Of a stretch of DNA of 64,000 bases, positions 19,701 to 34,700 are shown piece by piece. The stretch is from Sipunculus nudus (Eukaryota; Annelida; Sipuncula; Golfingiida; Sipunculidae). The DNA is taken from the NCBI GenBank assembly GCA_026874595.1, contig CM049316.1, positions 67,730,676-67,794,675 of the forward strand, read 5' to 3'. The position numbers and the translations under genes are program-made. The notes beneath the pieces were generated by a model. The model saw nothing but the letters and a program-made list of their open reading frames with translations, was not told where the DNA came from and made no database searches. Position 1 is the stretch's first letter. Every line of letters begins with the position of its first letter.

Positions 19701-22700
19701 TGTATAAATGGTTAGTATTGTAGAGATTTAACTTAGTGACCATGCTGTGATCACCAGGCTTTCAGCTGGTATCACAGCATGATACAGGCTCCGCATCTGG
19801 TGATGACCCCTGTATAGTTAACACATGTATATATAGGGGACCCCCCTGTGTGTTTGTAGTCTTAGTTTGCCATCATCATACTCAGCAGGTAGTCAGGCAA
19901 CTTTAATGATTTCAGGCTCACATATATATCACCATTAGTTCTAAGAGGATCCAGGATATCTAGAATATATATTTTGTATTTATTGAGGTATTTGAATATA
20001 CATAAAAATTGTAATTATCCTAGACAATGAAAAACACCAGTTCTGTGTAAATTATCATATAAATATTTAATATTATGAGCTGAGATTTGGTGCATTCAAA
20101 GTAGTAAAAATGAAGTTTAATTAGTGTTAATTACACGATTTTTCATATTATATTACAGAAGATATAGATATATTAATCTCGGACACAGAAATTCAGTTTG
20201 TCATGATTTTAGGGGTAGAAGTCATTGCATGGGTCACCCTCAGCCAGCCAATCAGCTCCCTGCTGGGGGTGATTACTTAAGACCAGATGCCCATTAACAG
20301 TAGGAGAGTCCGTTTTGAATTAAACCTGTGCTGGACACCAGTAAGCCAGCCAGGACTCAGCCAGTCAGTTCACTAGTGCCTGTCAGCCTGGAAGATATGT
20401 ATGTCTTATTAAAATAAAATATTTTGTGGACAAAAGTCAAGGATACAAGTCACTAAATTACTTTAAAGCCCCTCTTCAGTCACCTGTATGTTGACCTTGT
20501 TGACCTTCCATCAGATTATGCACGCTTGAGCAAAGCATACACTGGGGCAGCCAGGCAGCTTATGCCCAGCCACAGATGATCCAGGTGTCCAACCCAACTC
20601 ATCTAGTAGTTTTTTTTAAAAACAACATAACAATAAACAATAAATTAATAATTTTTTATTGGTTTTTAATAACAAATTAAAGAAAAATTAATAGAAAAGG
20701 AATTTGTTAGTTGATGAGTAACAGAAAATTACTGTTACTGATGATGTAAGAATCTTGTATTGATGGATAGAATGTCAATGTCAATGTTATTTCAAATAAC
20801 ACCATGCAGTCACCTATGGTATTTTTCAGTTTAATTTTAATGATAAAAAAAAATAAATCATATTATTCATTACTAATCATTAGGGATAATATGAAGGAAA
20901 TTAATGATAGACAAAGATGCAGTTGATAATATTAATCTAGATTCCTACTGTGTCTAGTGTGTAGATTGATGTGAAAGTAGTCCAAAGTGAATATATTACA
21001 TTTATTTTTTTTAATATAAATAAAAGCCATAAAACCAGGTACTTATGATCATTATTTATATTTATGAATTTTATATATTCTGGATTCGCAACATCATTGT
21101 TTGGCTAAAACTGAATAAACAATAGACATGGTGCGAATGCTTTGCAAATGTATTTGAATACGAATATGAATATATACTGCATTAAAAAATTGTATTGAAT
21201 AAGAATGGGAATTCAGGTAATATGAAAGTATTTGAATACCAGTGCAGATACTTTCAAAATGTATTCATGAATGCATTTATGAATATATTCTATGATATTA
21301 TTTCAGTAATCATTTCAGTTATATTTTATTTTAAAAAATATATGATTTTCTTTTTAATTTTTTTAAAATAAATATTATAATGGCACAATATTTGTTATTA
21401 AATTTTAATAAATAGTTAAAACTCTTTTATTATATTTGCTGTTTATAAGTTATATGGCCAAGTCAAAATCTGTGTGACAATAGCACTCAATTTGTTAATA
21501 AAATAAATTAAATCAATCCTCTTCCCTGTCTCCAAAGATACTATCAAAATCATACATAAGCTGAACACCAACAACTCATAATAAAGCTTATATTTATTAC
21601 CGCACAAAACCAGCATGTGCCTCTTTCCCAAATCATATTTTTTATCATATATAACAGCTGAGCGCCGTGACCCATGGGTCCCTTGTTTTTTTATCGTAAT
21701 AACTAACCAGACTCATTAATACAGACAAGTCCTTGGAAAAAATAGTGATAGAACATGAACGACCCGTGTTGCTTTTGATGTAATGTTGTTGCCTCCGTTA
21801 CAATGGGAAAAATATAATTAATATATGTAAACATGAATAACATAAAATAATTATTAAAAAGGACTCTTATAACATGATGAAGTAATATGAAATGTATAGA
21901 AACTGTCGTTCTCACATGGTTTAGGATCAAAGGCTGTTTGTTAATCTTTTGATGTAATTAATGAATGTTGTAAAAAAATTAATGAGGTGATAGTGGACTC
22001 AGGTTATTGTTATTACAGCATTAATTCATCAAAAGATTAACAAAAGGCCTTTGATCATAAAATATGGGTGAGCGACAGTCTCTATACATGCGTTAAATGT
22101 GGATAGATTCTGTTAAACCCAACAATCGCAGATTAATGGAAAAGTTCATAGTTCATAGTTCTATAAATTACAAGGGTCAAGGCTTTGTAATGTGAAAATA
22201 TTTAATTAGTTAATAAGTTAATTTAAATGATGTACTGTTATTGTGAACAAAACAATTTAACATTTATAGGTGATAAGGGCTGTTGCCCCAGTATATGCCA
22301 TTCAGAAGCACCGTCCCTTTCCACCAGTCTCGTGTTATGCATCATTCAGCGATTTTGAATTCGCAAAGGCATAAAAACCCTAAAAAAGACAAACACCATG
22401 TGCTCACTTGAAAAAATTATATTTATTGGCACAATTTAATAGGTTTTGCTATTACTATACAGCATCTCCTCATAGCCCAACAATTCCCATTTAGTCAGTT
22501 GTACGGCTGATTTATTTAACCTGAGTATTAACTCGGTTCTGCTACTGTGCTTTGATTATGCAAATTTATGCAAACTTTTAAAAAAATAACAATAAAACAT
22601 GCTTCTTCTTCATTTCTTGGCCCATTTAGATTTTGTTACCAGTGTGTCACTCTCTTAACTTTTACTCAGAATTTTAAACCTGCAGGTACGCCCACCAGAG

Positions 22701-25700
22701 ATAAAAAAAGGTTTGCGATGATAATTTCATTACCGGTACATGCATATAGTGAACATAGCAAGGTTTTATGTTGTCGAAGCACCAGATGAGCAGTACCTCA
22801 TTTGCATTCCAGTTTTCCCACAGGTTGGACACTTTATGAGTTTTGATCCATAATATTATATTCTGATTACATTTCCAGTTCCAAGTCACACATGTGTGAA
22901 TGTTTGTCATTAAAGTTCATACATTCGTGAATGTATTTTTTTACAGGATTTCTTGAATGAAGAATTGAATGTACTTCTGGATAAGCAAGTCCAACTTGAA
23001 ACAAAGATGGCTTCTTTACACACAATGTTGTAAGTATCGGATCTCTAATTGTATGTTGCATTAATGTTGTCTGATAGCTTATATTCCAGGGTTGGCCATT
23101 ATTTGCAAATAAATGTTCAGTGTAATTGACATCATTATTACTGTAGTTGCAATGGGGCAATATCGAATTAACTTTAAGAATGAAAAAAAAATACACAAAT
23201 CAAGCCATATTCATTGAACAGATCTAAGAGGGAGTAAGGTCCCAGATGGATGATTAGAAAACATGTTTTATTGAGAGGAACACCCATCTAACATTTACCT
23301 TCAAATAAAAGGCACAGGAATGTTTTATGAAGACAAAAATGTATAGTACATGGAAATATATATTAATATTTGCATTTGCAGACCCAATCTCCAGTTACTG
23401 AACAATGACTCACAGCAGTTGTCCAACATGGTGTCATTCACATCCACACTGGCCGAGAACGTAAGCAGCAAAGTACGACAGCTTGACCTGGCCAAGGTAT
23501 TTAATTACATAGCACAATAAGCACATTGTCCAACATGGAAAAAAAACACTTTAAAGAAAAGTACTGTACAAATGTAATAAGAGTAAGCACTGTCAATAAT
23601 ATCTCATTGGACATTAACAAGAAAATATTATAATGGTACACAAACATAAGCAATAATACATGATTTATTACACTTGTTCATTTTGGTTAAACATGAAAGT
23701 TGCCCAGTAAAACCATCCTGGCATAATGACTTACAGTCTCTTATTTTTTGTTGATACGGTTCAGTGTGTGAGTAAACACAGTCCATGTGTGTCTGTTTAC
23801 CATAACAAGACTGCATGACCAGTGAAACATGAAAGAAGAAACACAAAAGAAACCTTGATCAGAGGCTTAGAAAATCCTTGAATTGTGAAGTTGTGTGGTA
23901 CTGCAACCAGGTGTTGTGTACACTATTGATGTTTTGCACCACTGATTGTGCCTGGTGCACATTTATTTCCACTTGTGTACAAGTATAAGCAATCAGTTTT
24001 AGAGCAAAAAATATGCATATGCCATAATATTTTAGGGAGATACCACTATACCTCATGTATGGTTCACATACCAGCATGTGAATAGCCCCCTCAATAAATT
24101 TTACATTATAAAATGTGACATTTTGTACATATATTGTAATTGCTTTTATAGATTTTTAAGTTAAGCATGCTATGAATTCTTGTATATATTTAATTTTTGA
24201 TTCAAATTTAGGACATGACAAGTGTGTTTTAATTTTCTTTTCTAGAGCAGAGTAAGCTCGTCAATGCAGAGGGTGGAGGACATATTGGATCTCAAATTCT
24301 GTACTGACGGAGTCCAGAAGGCTCTGAATGAAGAAGATTATGAACAGGTAAGTAACAGTAGACTGTAAAGCAACCCAAACTCTATGAGACCAAGAAATAA
24401 TACCCTGTCACACACAAACTGATTCTAAGGCCAAAATAAAAAAAAGTATGGTTCTCAGGCACTTTTTTCCAGAAATCAATGCGGGCGGGCGTTTTTTTAA
24501 TTTTAATTTTTTTGGTATGTTTCCATAAAAATGTCAAATTATAAGGGAAAAACATGATAATGACATATTAATTTGGCTAAATAAGTAAAAGCACCACATT
24601 ATAAAGGAAATTGTATGATTTTATCTTCTTGAAAGAAATGTCCGAGCAGCTGAAGCTCAAAATTGATAAGTTTCTATTGAAAATCAAAATAAAAATTTTT
24701 GATGCGGGGGTTTAAATTGATGCGGGCGGTGCCTGAGAACCATACCTTTAATTTTTTTTGGCCTAATAGCTTTTGTTTGTTCACATGGGCATCTATACTC
24801 TGTTCCTACACCCCTGTCTACCTAATTTCTTGCAAAATTACTTTCAAATTTATGTTGTTTGCTTCTACATATTATCTTTTATCTAAGGAGGTAATGTAGC
24901 AATTTATGATGATTATAATAAGTATGAAATGGATAGATTTTCTTTGTGATGCTGGTACTGTTTAGACCTGTCTAGAAAGAATAGCAAAACTATGACATTA
25001 TTTCAAGTGGCTATCATCCACTTATCCGTGTAATGCAGGAAGGGCATCTGTTTGATGCAACAAATGTGTACTAATACCATTGTGAGGTCATCTCTATGAT
25101 TTGACAAATATATGTAGTTTATGACCATGGGCCTAGGTCATCATTGATATGTTGCAAGACGGCACATCTGTTCAATCACATTTCAGTTTGAATTAGTCAT
25201 GAGTAATCCACACATGGGAGAGTATTGTTCTGCTGTTAGATAATCCCCACATTTGTCAGATTTGCCTTTGAGATAAATGAATGTAAGCTTTAGTGAATTT
25301 TGTAAAAATCACCGCAAAGACATGTGGACAGGGGCAGTGGAATAGAGTATACCAGTAGTACATATGGGAGACAAGCACTTGAGCTGTGACCCATGGTTTA
25401 CTGCTTTTAAAATTAGTCTAAACCATTTTGAATGTGAATGGATGTTCACATGGCACTTTAGTTGAAAGAATAATTCGGTTTTAAACCAAATACTGAGCTG
25501 AATTCCAGCTCAGTATTTGGTTTCGCTGCTGGATTTAAAATGTTTTGGACAAAACATAGAAAAACACTTTGGATTGCCTGTGAATGCTCAGTTCACATTC
25601 AAAATGGGTTTAAACTGTTTTTACATTAAGCCATGTGAAAGGGGTACAAGTGAATAGGCAGGTATGTTTTCACATTTGAAAATTACTGATGTTTTATAAA

Positions 25701-28700
25701 TTATGTATTATATAGTATATATCCAAGGCAGTGTTAATCACAATTATTAATATTGTGTGTATTTTCAGGCTTCAGCACATGTACACAGGTTTCTTTCCTT
25801 GGATGAGAATGTTCTCCGTATGAGCGGCGATGCCAGTGAAGGTAAATATACTGTCTGTTTGATGTCCAATTATTAATATGGTCACAAATCATGAGAAAAA
25901 TTACTACAAGTGAGACTGTAGTCAGAAAAGAAAAGTTGCTAAGAAGCACATTCAATCCATTGAAGACAGGCTTGCAATATTTTCAGATGAGGCCACTCCT
26001 AAAAAATTCATGTTATATTCATAACAACCACCACCTGATAAATCTTTCCTAATTAAATGCATTTAAAAGGAAAATAAACTAGAGGTAATCGGGGTCTACA
26101 TGGAAAATAAACCAGAGCTATACCGGGTAATCAGGGTCTACATGGTTACCCCTGGCAGGATGCTAAACGAATGTTTCTATCTTCCATTCGCTGTCACGTT
26201 TCACAGTTAAGCAGCAAAACAGAGACGGTCATAATTCAAATTAGTGGCCTGGTCCTAAGCCTTGACAAAGGAATTGCCTCACCTCCCAATAATACAGAAT
26301 CCTTTGAATTAAAATCAAGTTTCATTGATCCAGATTACCTCCAAAATGTAATCAATTATTCCTTAGGTGTCACCTTAACCCTCCACAGAATTTCATCAAA
26401 TTCCTGTCATGACTTTTTTGTGTTAAGTTGCTAACAGACAAACCAACCAGGTAACAAACAAAGGGGAAAATAAAATACCTCGTCACATGGCAGAGGTAGA
26501 AAAACATGTAGACATGGGTGCTGGAACAGGGCGTAGATTGTGTCAAACCCAGAAATTTAAATGGCTGGTGAAAAATTTATTTTATTTAGGTAAATGCCAA
26601 GTTTTTGACCAGAATCCGACAATTCATATATTTTGTAAAAATCTTTTCATTATTGTCATGTAGTCTGGATAACAGACAGATAAACAAACATGGGTGGAAA
26701 CATAGTCTCCACCTTCTTGCAGGTAGTAATAATAAAATTTTTCTCCCATTTTCACCCAATAGGGAGCACCCTAGATACTTCATTCAAGCTGCTTCATGAA
26801 GCCCAGGCCAAGCTGAAGAATATCGTCAATACAAAGTTTGATGCTGCGGTGCATGCGGGAGATGTCGCATCTGTTGAACGATTCTTTAAAATCTTCCCAC
26901 TGGTCGGCATGCATGATGAGGGGTTGGCGAAGTTCTCAAAATACTTGTGTGCTCAGGTATACAAGGGGCATAAACTTCCTTGCTTTATTCAAATTTAGTC
27001 ACTTCTGTTTTGAATATATTTGCATTTTTGTCTCATTATTTCTTTGACCTTGTAGAAACTACCTTAGCCATTTAAAAAATTTAAATGTTCATTTTCAACA
27101 CTTTTCACTGTCATTTAATAATATAATTTTTTTTTTTTTAATATTTTTTTTTATTATTATGTTATATATAGGCATATTAATTTTTAATATAAGGGCAGGT
27201 CTGCTTTGTACAATTTGTGAATAAAGAATATTTTTTTTATTATTTTACCTAATCTTAAAAAAATTTTCCTCTGCATGAAAACATGTTGGCTTTCCCTGAA
27301 GATAAAAATATTCATTATTTTGCCAGGTTAAAAGTTCCAATGTATAAATTCATCATATGGATGTATAAGCCTTTATTGTTGTGTTTTCATGTTTAATATC
27401 TTAACATTTTCAGCTGTCTGATACAGCAGACAAGAACCTTAAGTTGGCTGAGTTCACTGAGGATAGTGATAAGCGTGTGAACGTCGTATACGCTGACACA
27501 CTTACCATGTTGTTTGAGACCATCGCCAGAGTTGTAGAAGTCCATCAACCATTAGTGGAAACATATTATGGTATTTGATAATTTGGGTCTTTTTATATTG
27601 AACAACATGATATATCAAATACAGAAATAAAAATACTTCATGAAAGATATTATTTGATTAAATAGTTTATATACAAAATTTAAGTTTAAGGTGGCTTACA
27701 TATTTATGACCATCTCCATGGTAATTAACATGTATTCAAATATATACGTTCAACATACTGGTAACCTCTGGATCAAATATTAAAATTTGGCAGGCAAATA
27801 AGAGAAAAGTCTGTGTTTACTGAAAAAAAAAACTTTTATTTCTAAGTTACTTTACAGATATGTAGACTATAGAATTATGACATTATTAGCTTGAATGTAG
27901 GCCTACATACCAGTTGAGATGATGTACCGGTATATATATGTTTATTTCCAATTATCATTCAGTAGAGGTCAACCAATTTTGACTGATGATTGATCATGAA
28001 AGTACAACCGATTCTCAACACTATATACATGTCTCATTTTCTCCATCTTCTTTTCTCTGCAGGTCCAGGGAAGGTGTTCACGATGATGTCATACCTTCAG
28101 AAGGAGTGTGACCGTCAGGCTCGTAAGGTTCTACAACATTTCCGAAAGCATCGTGGTGTGGACCAGCTGGCTCAGCAGGTCCAGCAGTGTCTCATGTTCC
28201 ACAAAGGCAGCACCGGACCTGAAAGGTAATAATGAATGATCAGTTCAAATCTTGGCATATATGAATGCAAATTTAAAAATAAAAAGCAAATGCAAATATG
28301 ATTCAATTTCATCTAATATAAATGAAAACGCAATACAATTATAATATGTAAATACATTTGCAGTTGCATTGCATTTTAATTTTGTGTTACCATCTGGTAA
28401 AGGCTAAACAGTCCCACTTGCTCCACCTCTTTATCTGCACCAAAATTGAAATGGGTCTTTACATGGATCATGCACATACTCATGTTTATTTGCTGCCCTT
28501 TTTTCCGTCAATCTCACCGACAGTTCATAAATTCATGATTTCCCTCCTTTATTTTTCATTCTTTCACTATCCCCTATCATATATTATGCCTGGAAAACTG
28601 TTTTTTGCCAGGTTATTAGTGTGAATGATAATGTGTTGTACTTGAGGACGCACCACTTGACCCTCAAGAGGCCGCAAATGAACAGTAAGCAGTCCAACCA

Positions 28701-31700
28701 TAAAACATTGCGTATGGCATTCAAGGCTCTTCAAACAGTCTTGATTTTTCTAAAGCTTTGTGCATAGTTGTGATTTGGACATCCAAATGTAAAAAAGGAC
28801 AAATGTCACTCAGGCCTACATCCTCAATGATTTGCCACCCTTGACTGTCAGCGACATTTTTCTTGATCTTGAATTTGGCGAATAAACAGGAGTATACTGT
28901 ACATTTATGAACCTGCATTTTCAGTATTGTGTGAGCAAAGCAAGATAAACGCTTTCCAAGAAATCAATGGTAAAACAGTATATTGTTACAGAACCTAATA
29001 TAAACAGATCATGTATGCGTGATGAACACAAATTTTGTAATGGAGATAAAAACAAATCAGATTCTGAACACTAGGCAGCGTGAAATGTCTAGGGGAATGA
29101 ATAAAGAAGTCAGTGGTTTTTTGTTAACAAACAACTATAATTTATTGTTAAAACAACCCTAACATTACATTACACTAAATCAATACAATTATACAGTAAA
29201 ACAGCGGTACAACAACAAGTCAATACAATCACATAGAAAAACTATGCGCACAGTACCTGGATACCAACACCGTCACCACAATAAGTCCTTTTAATGTAAA
29301 CTCTCAGAGAATGTCAGTCCAGTGTAAAGCTCTTGCAACATCCAGAAAGTAAAACTGAAGTTCAAATGCATAAAATCCAGGAGAAAGTCTTTGAAAATCT
29401 ATAATTGCCGCATTAGTCAGATAAGGTCCTAGAATCTGACACCCGCTTCTGCATCCACTGGAATCTTCTCTGCTCTCTGCCCTCCCATTCTAATACACAG
29501 CCCCTTTATATACCTTCACACCTCAAGCCGAGAATTTTCCACTTCTCGAACAGTCTATAAGATCTTGCACAGTAAACACACATTTCAGGAATTATCAAGA
29601 AGAACATAGCCGTGTGTATCCCCACACACCAGGGTCATCACATGACCCACGACCAGGCATGAAAACCCAAGGCTTACATGACAACGAGAGTTCAACCAGT
29701 ACGGATTAAACATAGAATGTAATACGCGGCCAGACACGAGTGCCACAACAGGAGTTACGCCCGTGTCACATAATAAGAGGAGCACCTGTAACAATATTCA
29801 AACAGTTGTTTATTATTGATTGTAATTTTCAAAACTAAAATCCTTTTATCAGTTTCACTTAAAAGGGATCATGTTGATTTCATTCTTTGAAATTTTACTT
29901 CTAAACACACCTACACACTTTTTTGTGATAATTACCTACTTGATTTGCTAAGAACTTTTTTAAGAAGATTTTCTGCTCTTATAACAGCAATATTCTGCCA
30001 TCAAATTGATTTATAAATTTGTCAGATGACAAATATTCAGAAGAATAATCACAAATCTCAGGAACCAGATCCAAAAGATTTTAACCTGATGATTAATGCT
30101 GCAGGAACATCTTTGATATTTATGGTTTGTCTTTACAGACCAGATCCAAAGGATGTGGATCCTCTTCTGGCTGAGATCACATTGCTGAATGCCAGAGCAG
30201 AATTGTATCTCCGATTCGTCAGAAGAAGATGTACAGTAAGTAACATAAAAATCCATGAAATTTATCCCACCATTAATAATCTAAAATTAGTTGAAATATT
30301 AAAAAATTCTTAATTTATTGATGCTACAAGATTTCTGTATTGGTGTCTCCTTTAAATACACAAAAATGACTGTGCCAGAAATAGACTGTAATAAGTGACA
30401 TGTAAGTGGATACAGACTGATGGAAAAATTTAAAACCGCACTAAATTTCAGTGTAATTCAGTGCAAACACTATATATTTGGAATCAGTTTTACTATTGTG
30501 TCTACTTTTGTTACAGAATAAGAAACCAGACAAACTGCCAGAGAAATAAACATTTGTTTTAGGGGATAATGACTACCATATTCCACCCCTTGACAGAACA
30601 TATTATAACAAAACTTGAAATCTGCATTGTAAGGAGTGCAAGCATCCGCCATTTTAAGGGTTCCTTTTGTATTATGCCCCCAAAACCCTGTGTGTATTCA
30701 CATATTTGTTCCACATTCCCAGGTTAATTCATTCACAAGTGACTGTACATTTATGAATATTCCTTGGCGATGTTCCTGAATTCAGATATTCTTCATAAGC
30801 CCATTCCCAAAATGCACTGAAATTTCGTGAAGTTCTGTTCATGATTGTGTTAGTTATTTTTGAAAACAAATACACGCACAAATGGGGATGAAAACATATC
30901 CACCTGGCAGAGGCAATTACAGACAAAAGGAAAGAAATGGATAAAACTTCTCCATTAAGGGGCAACAATTAGCAGAGTCATTTTAAACAAGCATTTATGT
31001 GAAACTTAGATTGGTCTGTGTTGCCAACACATTTTCCATCCTGATGATACAGTACATTTTCACAAACTCATATTTCGCAAATTGACAAGGTCCAACCTTT
31101 TGCAAGCATGTAATTTTCACAAATGGTCATGAGTAAAGATATCATGTTTTCACATAAAAAAGATTTGGTGAAAGAAAAGTTTGCTTACTAAGAACCAACA
31201 CATGTTATAGATGCTAGTAGAAGCCAGTAATGCATTTCATTATGCTTACAGTACACTCTTCATGCAGAGGTTATTCACTGCAGTCATCCCAGATCTCCTA
31301 TGTAACAGCTGCTTTGTATGGCAAGGTTCTCTTGGCATGACCACAAGGGAAGGGGGGCACAGAGCAAAGAAATGTGAACGGACCAATGAGAGCATGGTGT
31401 TGCGTGGTGCATCCATCTCCAAATTTTAAACATGCTACTCCCTCCCTCATTGCTGTGGTTACACTAGGACACAAGCTCTCATTGATCTGATTCTTGGCCC
31501 TGTGCCAGAACAGGTGTAATCTGAACAACAAAAGCAGCTGATGCATGTTCAAATTTTGGAACTGGATGCACATTGCGATACCACATTGCTCATGAAAACT
31601 TTCACCTCACTGTAATTAGGACAGAGTAGAGATATGCTTACATATTTTAGTTAACATGAACTGATGATGTTTCCCTAATTTTATTAATAATTTCTTTTGC

Positions 31701-34700
31701 AGTTTATCCCTTACATTAGCATATCTATATTAACAGGCAGACCTTGAAGTTAATGGGGCACATTTAGATGAAGATGCTCAACATGGTAAGTCTTTGTACT
31801 TAAAAATTCATATTAGTTTCATGACCTTGATTAATAAACAGCTGAGTGACAGTATTAAATGACTTTTCCAAGACTTAGATGTTTAGGGATTGGTGAAGTT
31901 TAAACCAACAAAAATGGCAATCATTCAAAGGAAAACAGAATTTTCTGTGAGAACTGTCCAGAGGAACACAGTTTGTGATGGCTACCACATTCTACCATGC
32001 TATACCCAGCCACAAATGTAAACAGAAACAGATGTCCAACATTTAACCTACAAAAAAAGAGAAAAGACAATAATCTTCAATGAATATTACAGATTGTTCA
32101 TGCATGAGTACATCACTGACAAAAAAACCCCCAAAACTCGTTTATGAGCAAGATTTGAATCACATTACAGTTAGTCAGTGGTTCATTTTGATTCTGTACA
32201 TGGACAAACTCCTACACTGCATGATTGTCCCCTGCTTCCTTGAAAGGAACAGGGACATTGATTTGGGTTTGTCTTTCTGTCCCTCTGTCTGTCTATCTGT
32301 CCGTCTGTCTGTCTGATGTCTGTCTGTTTTTTTTGTTTCTGTGTGATAACTTTCCTAAATTTTATCCGATTGCTGATTATGCTAACCTTGGTTGGGATTT
32401 GTTTTTGAGTGTCTGTCTCACAAGATAATAATGCAGTATGATATTTCATTTTTTTATATGATGAATCAGCATATTTAGTTTCACTAATCACCCACATACT
32501 TGAACTTTTTGCAGTAACTGCCAGGTGCTGCCATCTTATGAGTGTGGTTAAAACTATTAGTACTTAGTCACCAAAGACTAAAATCCTCCCGGACTTGAAG
32601 GTGGAAGCGGGGGACATAAATTTCTTTAATTTGTTTGTCCTCTTCATATACTACAATTTTCTATCTTGTGGTCTAGTGATGTAGTCAAGTCCACGCCATC
32701 TGAGTCTGAGTGCAAATCTGAGTCCAGGCCACTCGCTTCCAAGCCCATGTCCTCGAGGATCCAGTCCAAATCCACCATATTTGAGCCTGAGTCATTTGGA
32801 ACCTGAATCCAAGTCCGAGTCTAATACTAATCTTCTTATTTAAAGAAATTTAAAAATGGATATTCCAGATAATCATAAAATTTTATGTTAGGGAACAAGT
32901 GACCTATACTTGAATATATTATTAAGTTTATTCCTGATGCAAAGCTAAAAATGAGTACATATAGTCTTTATTTGTTGTAATATTCTGTTAGTATTTAACC
33001 CTTGTATACCATCATATAATATGTGACAGTTTTCTCTTCTACTGGACTTGAGATGGACTTGGCCTGTTTTTTTGAGTCCTCACCTCTGAGTACAAGTCCA
33101 AAACCCTTGGGGTCCAAGTCCAAGTCCTTAAAAAAGTGGACTCTAGTCCCTAAGTTTCAGGCTCGGGTCCTACATAATTTTTCTTCCTCTGAACTGTTAT
33201 ACTAGACTTTTGTTAAACTCCATTTACAATGTACCGTACTTTGTTGTTTCTACAGCCAGGATGGCAGAGTTGGACAGCTTCATCGCAGGTTGTGAACTCA
33301 GCCGCCTGATGCAGGAGCTGATTGGAAACTACATCATGATGGAGGAGTACTTCATGCGAGAGATGGTGGTCAAGGTCAGTCAAGGTCACAGAAGTAATCC
33401 TTTATGAATATTGGTTGAATTTGTTACAGATGGCTCTTTGTGGCACAAACTGTATATGGTTGTCTTATTATGTACAACATTAAGCTATGTGCACACTTAG
33501 TAATATAGTTGTGCATGTCAATATCATTTATCATTCAGTACTTCATCTATTGTATTTACAGCCTCTCTGATGCAAACATAGTTTTCATGTATGTCATCAT
33601 TTATGTAGTCACAAAATTATTGAAGAATCAAGAGTATATAAAATTTTGAAATAAGTTGTTTCACCTGTAATATTGTATTCATTCATAATTGATAAAATGT
33701 AAAATATAAACATTTTACAAATAAACTCTTCACTGGCCACTTTATTTCATTATAAATTTAGAATATTTAGAGAAAGGCTTTGCTGATTGGAGAAACTATG
33801 CTGTTGATTATCTGTCCAGTTATCAATTAAATAGGGGAGAAATATCAGGATCACTGTCAGTGTTGATTATTGGCATTGTATTATCAATAAACTGTGATAT
33901 TAATATGTCAAGAGACCCTATGAAATTTATTTATACCTCTTCTACACTACACAGGCAAAATGGTCGCAAACTGTGTTGCTGTGTAAATTAGAAGCAGTAT
34001 GTGAAACCTGAATACAAGTGGATGAAGCTATACTTCTTTATATGTTATATAATTCCTGATATATATGTTATTTAGGCTGTGAGCATGGATCTGCTTGATG
34101 ATGGAGCTACAACATCCAGTATGGTGGACGATGCATTCTTCATTGTCAAGAAATGTGTCAGGTATAGTACTTTTCTGTATGTTTTGCTTCTATTTGTAAG
34201 TAACATATTACAATTTGAACTGTGTAGTTGTTTAAAACTTAAGTTCCTGAGTTCAGATTTTCCAGCAGCCAATAGGTCATACTTCTTTTGAAACTCGTAA
34301 CAAGGACATTCACTGATTCATTCTGAAGTATCTCACTTTATCAAGAGAATACAGAACATTTGTGAATCACTTATACACCCACAATCACCTCTTAAAACAA
34401 AAATCTTTCTTTATTGATTTGTGGAGAATCTGTTTTATCCTTAAAAGTATAAACACCCGTAACTAAACACTTGTTAGCTCAAGAGATCCTTTAGCAGTTC
34501 TTGGCTGGACCAGTGGCAGCATTCAAGCCTCAATACAAAAAGAGACTGATTTCAGACCCCATTATAGAAGGTCTGGTTAAATTAATTTCATCATTTTTCT
34601 AAGTGTTTTTGCTCTCGGTGGAGGTATTTGCTCTCTACTTAATACCTTCTACTGAATGATGTAAGAATTAAAATAAAACCTAAGTTGAAAATAAAATGCA

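Larger units (their letters stand above)
18233..21686 (-). mobile_element. Pearl-like element 2, inverted, with different 676-bp core
   Basis: Its left edge (TTAGCTCTGCTGACT...GAGCTATAG, then GTCT/GTCC tetranucleotides 18287-18332) is the reverse complement of the right end of the 10.3-12.6 kb element. Its right edge (GCTGAGCGCCGTGACCCATG then GGTCCCTTG, 21657-21686) is the reverse complement of that element's left end. The core is unrelated: two diverged units with a period of about 676 bp (18330-19680), then AT-rich sequence that may include a nested insertion. It lies in COG4 intron 1. No protein-coding capacity was seen. Confidence 0.65.

Noticed and set aside
29585-29794. 69-codon open frame in the solo LTR
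   Set aside because: LTR U3 region; no coding features.
31737-31785. Treating the 49-bp COG4 exon as spurious
   Set aside because: Both splice sites are good and its phases join exons 9 and 11 exactly; skipping it would break the frame.
32690-33180. GAGTCC/AAGTCC-rich stretch as coding (Ser/Glu repeats)
   Set aside because: Interrupted in all frames; looks like a degenerate repeat, also echoed at 58080-58610.
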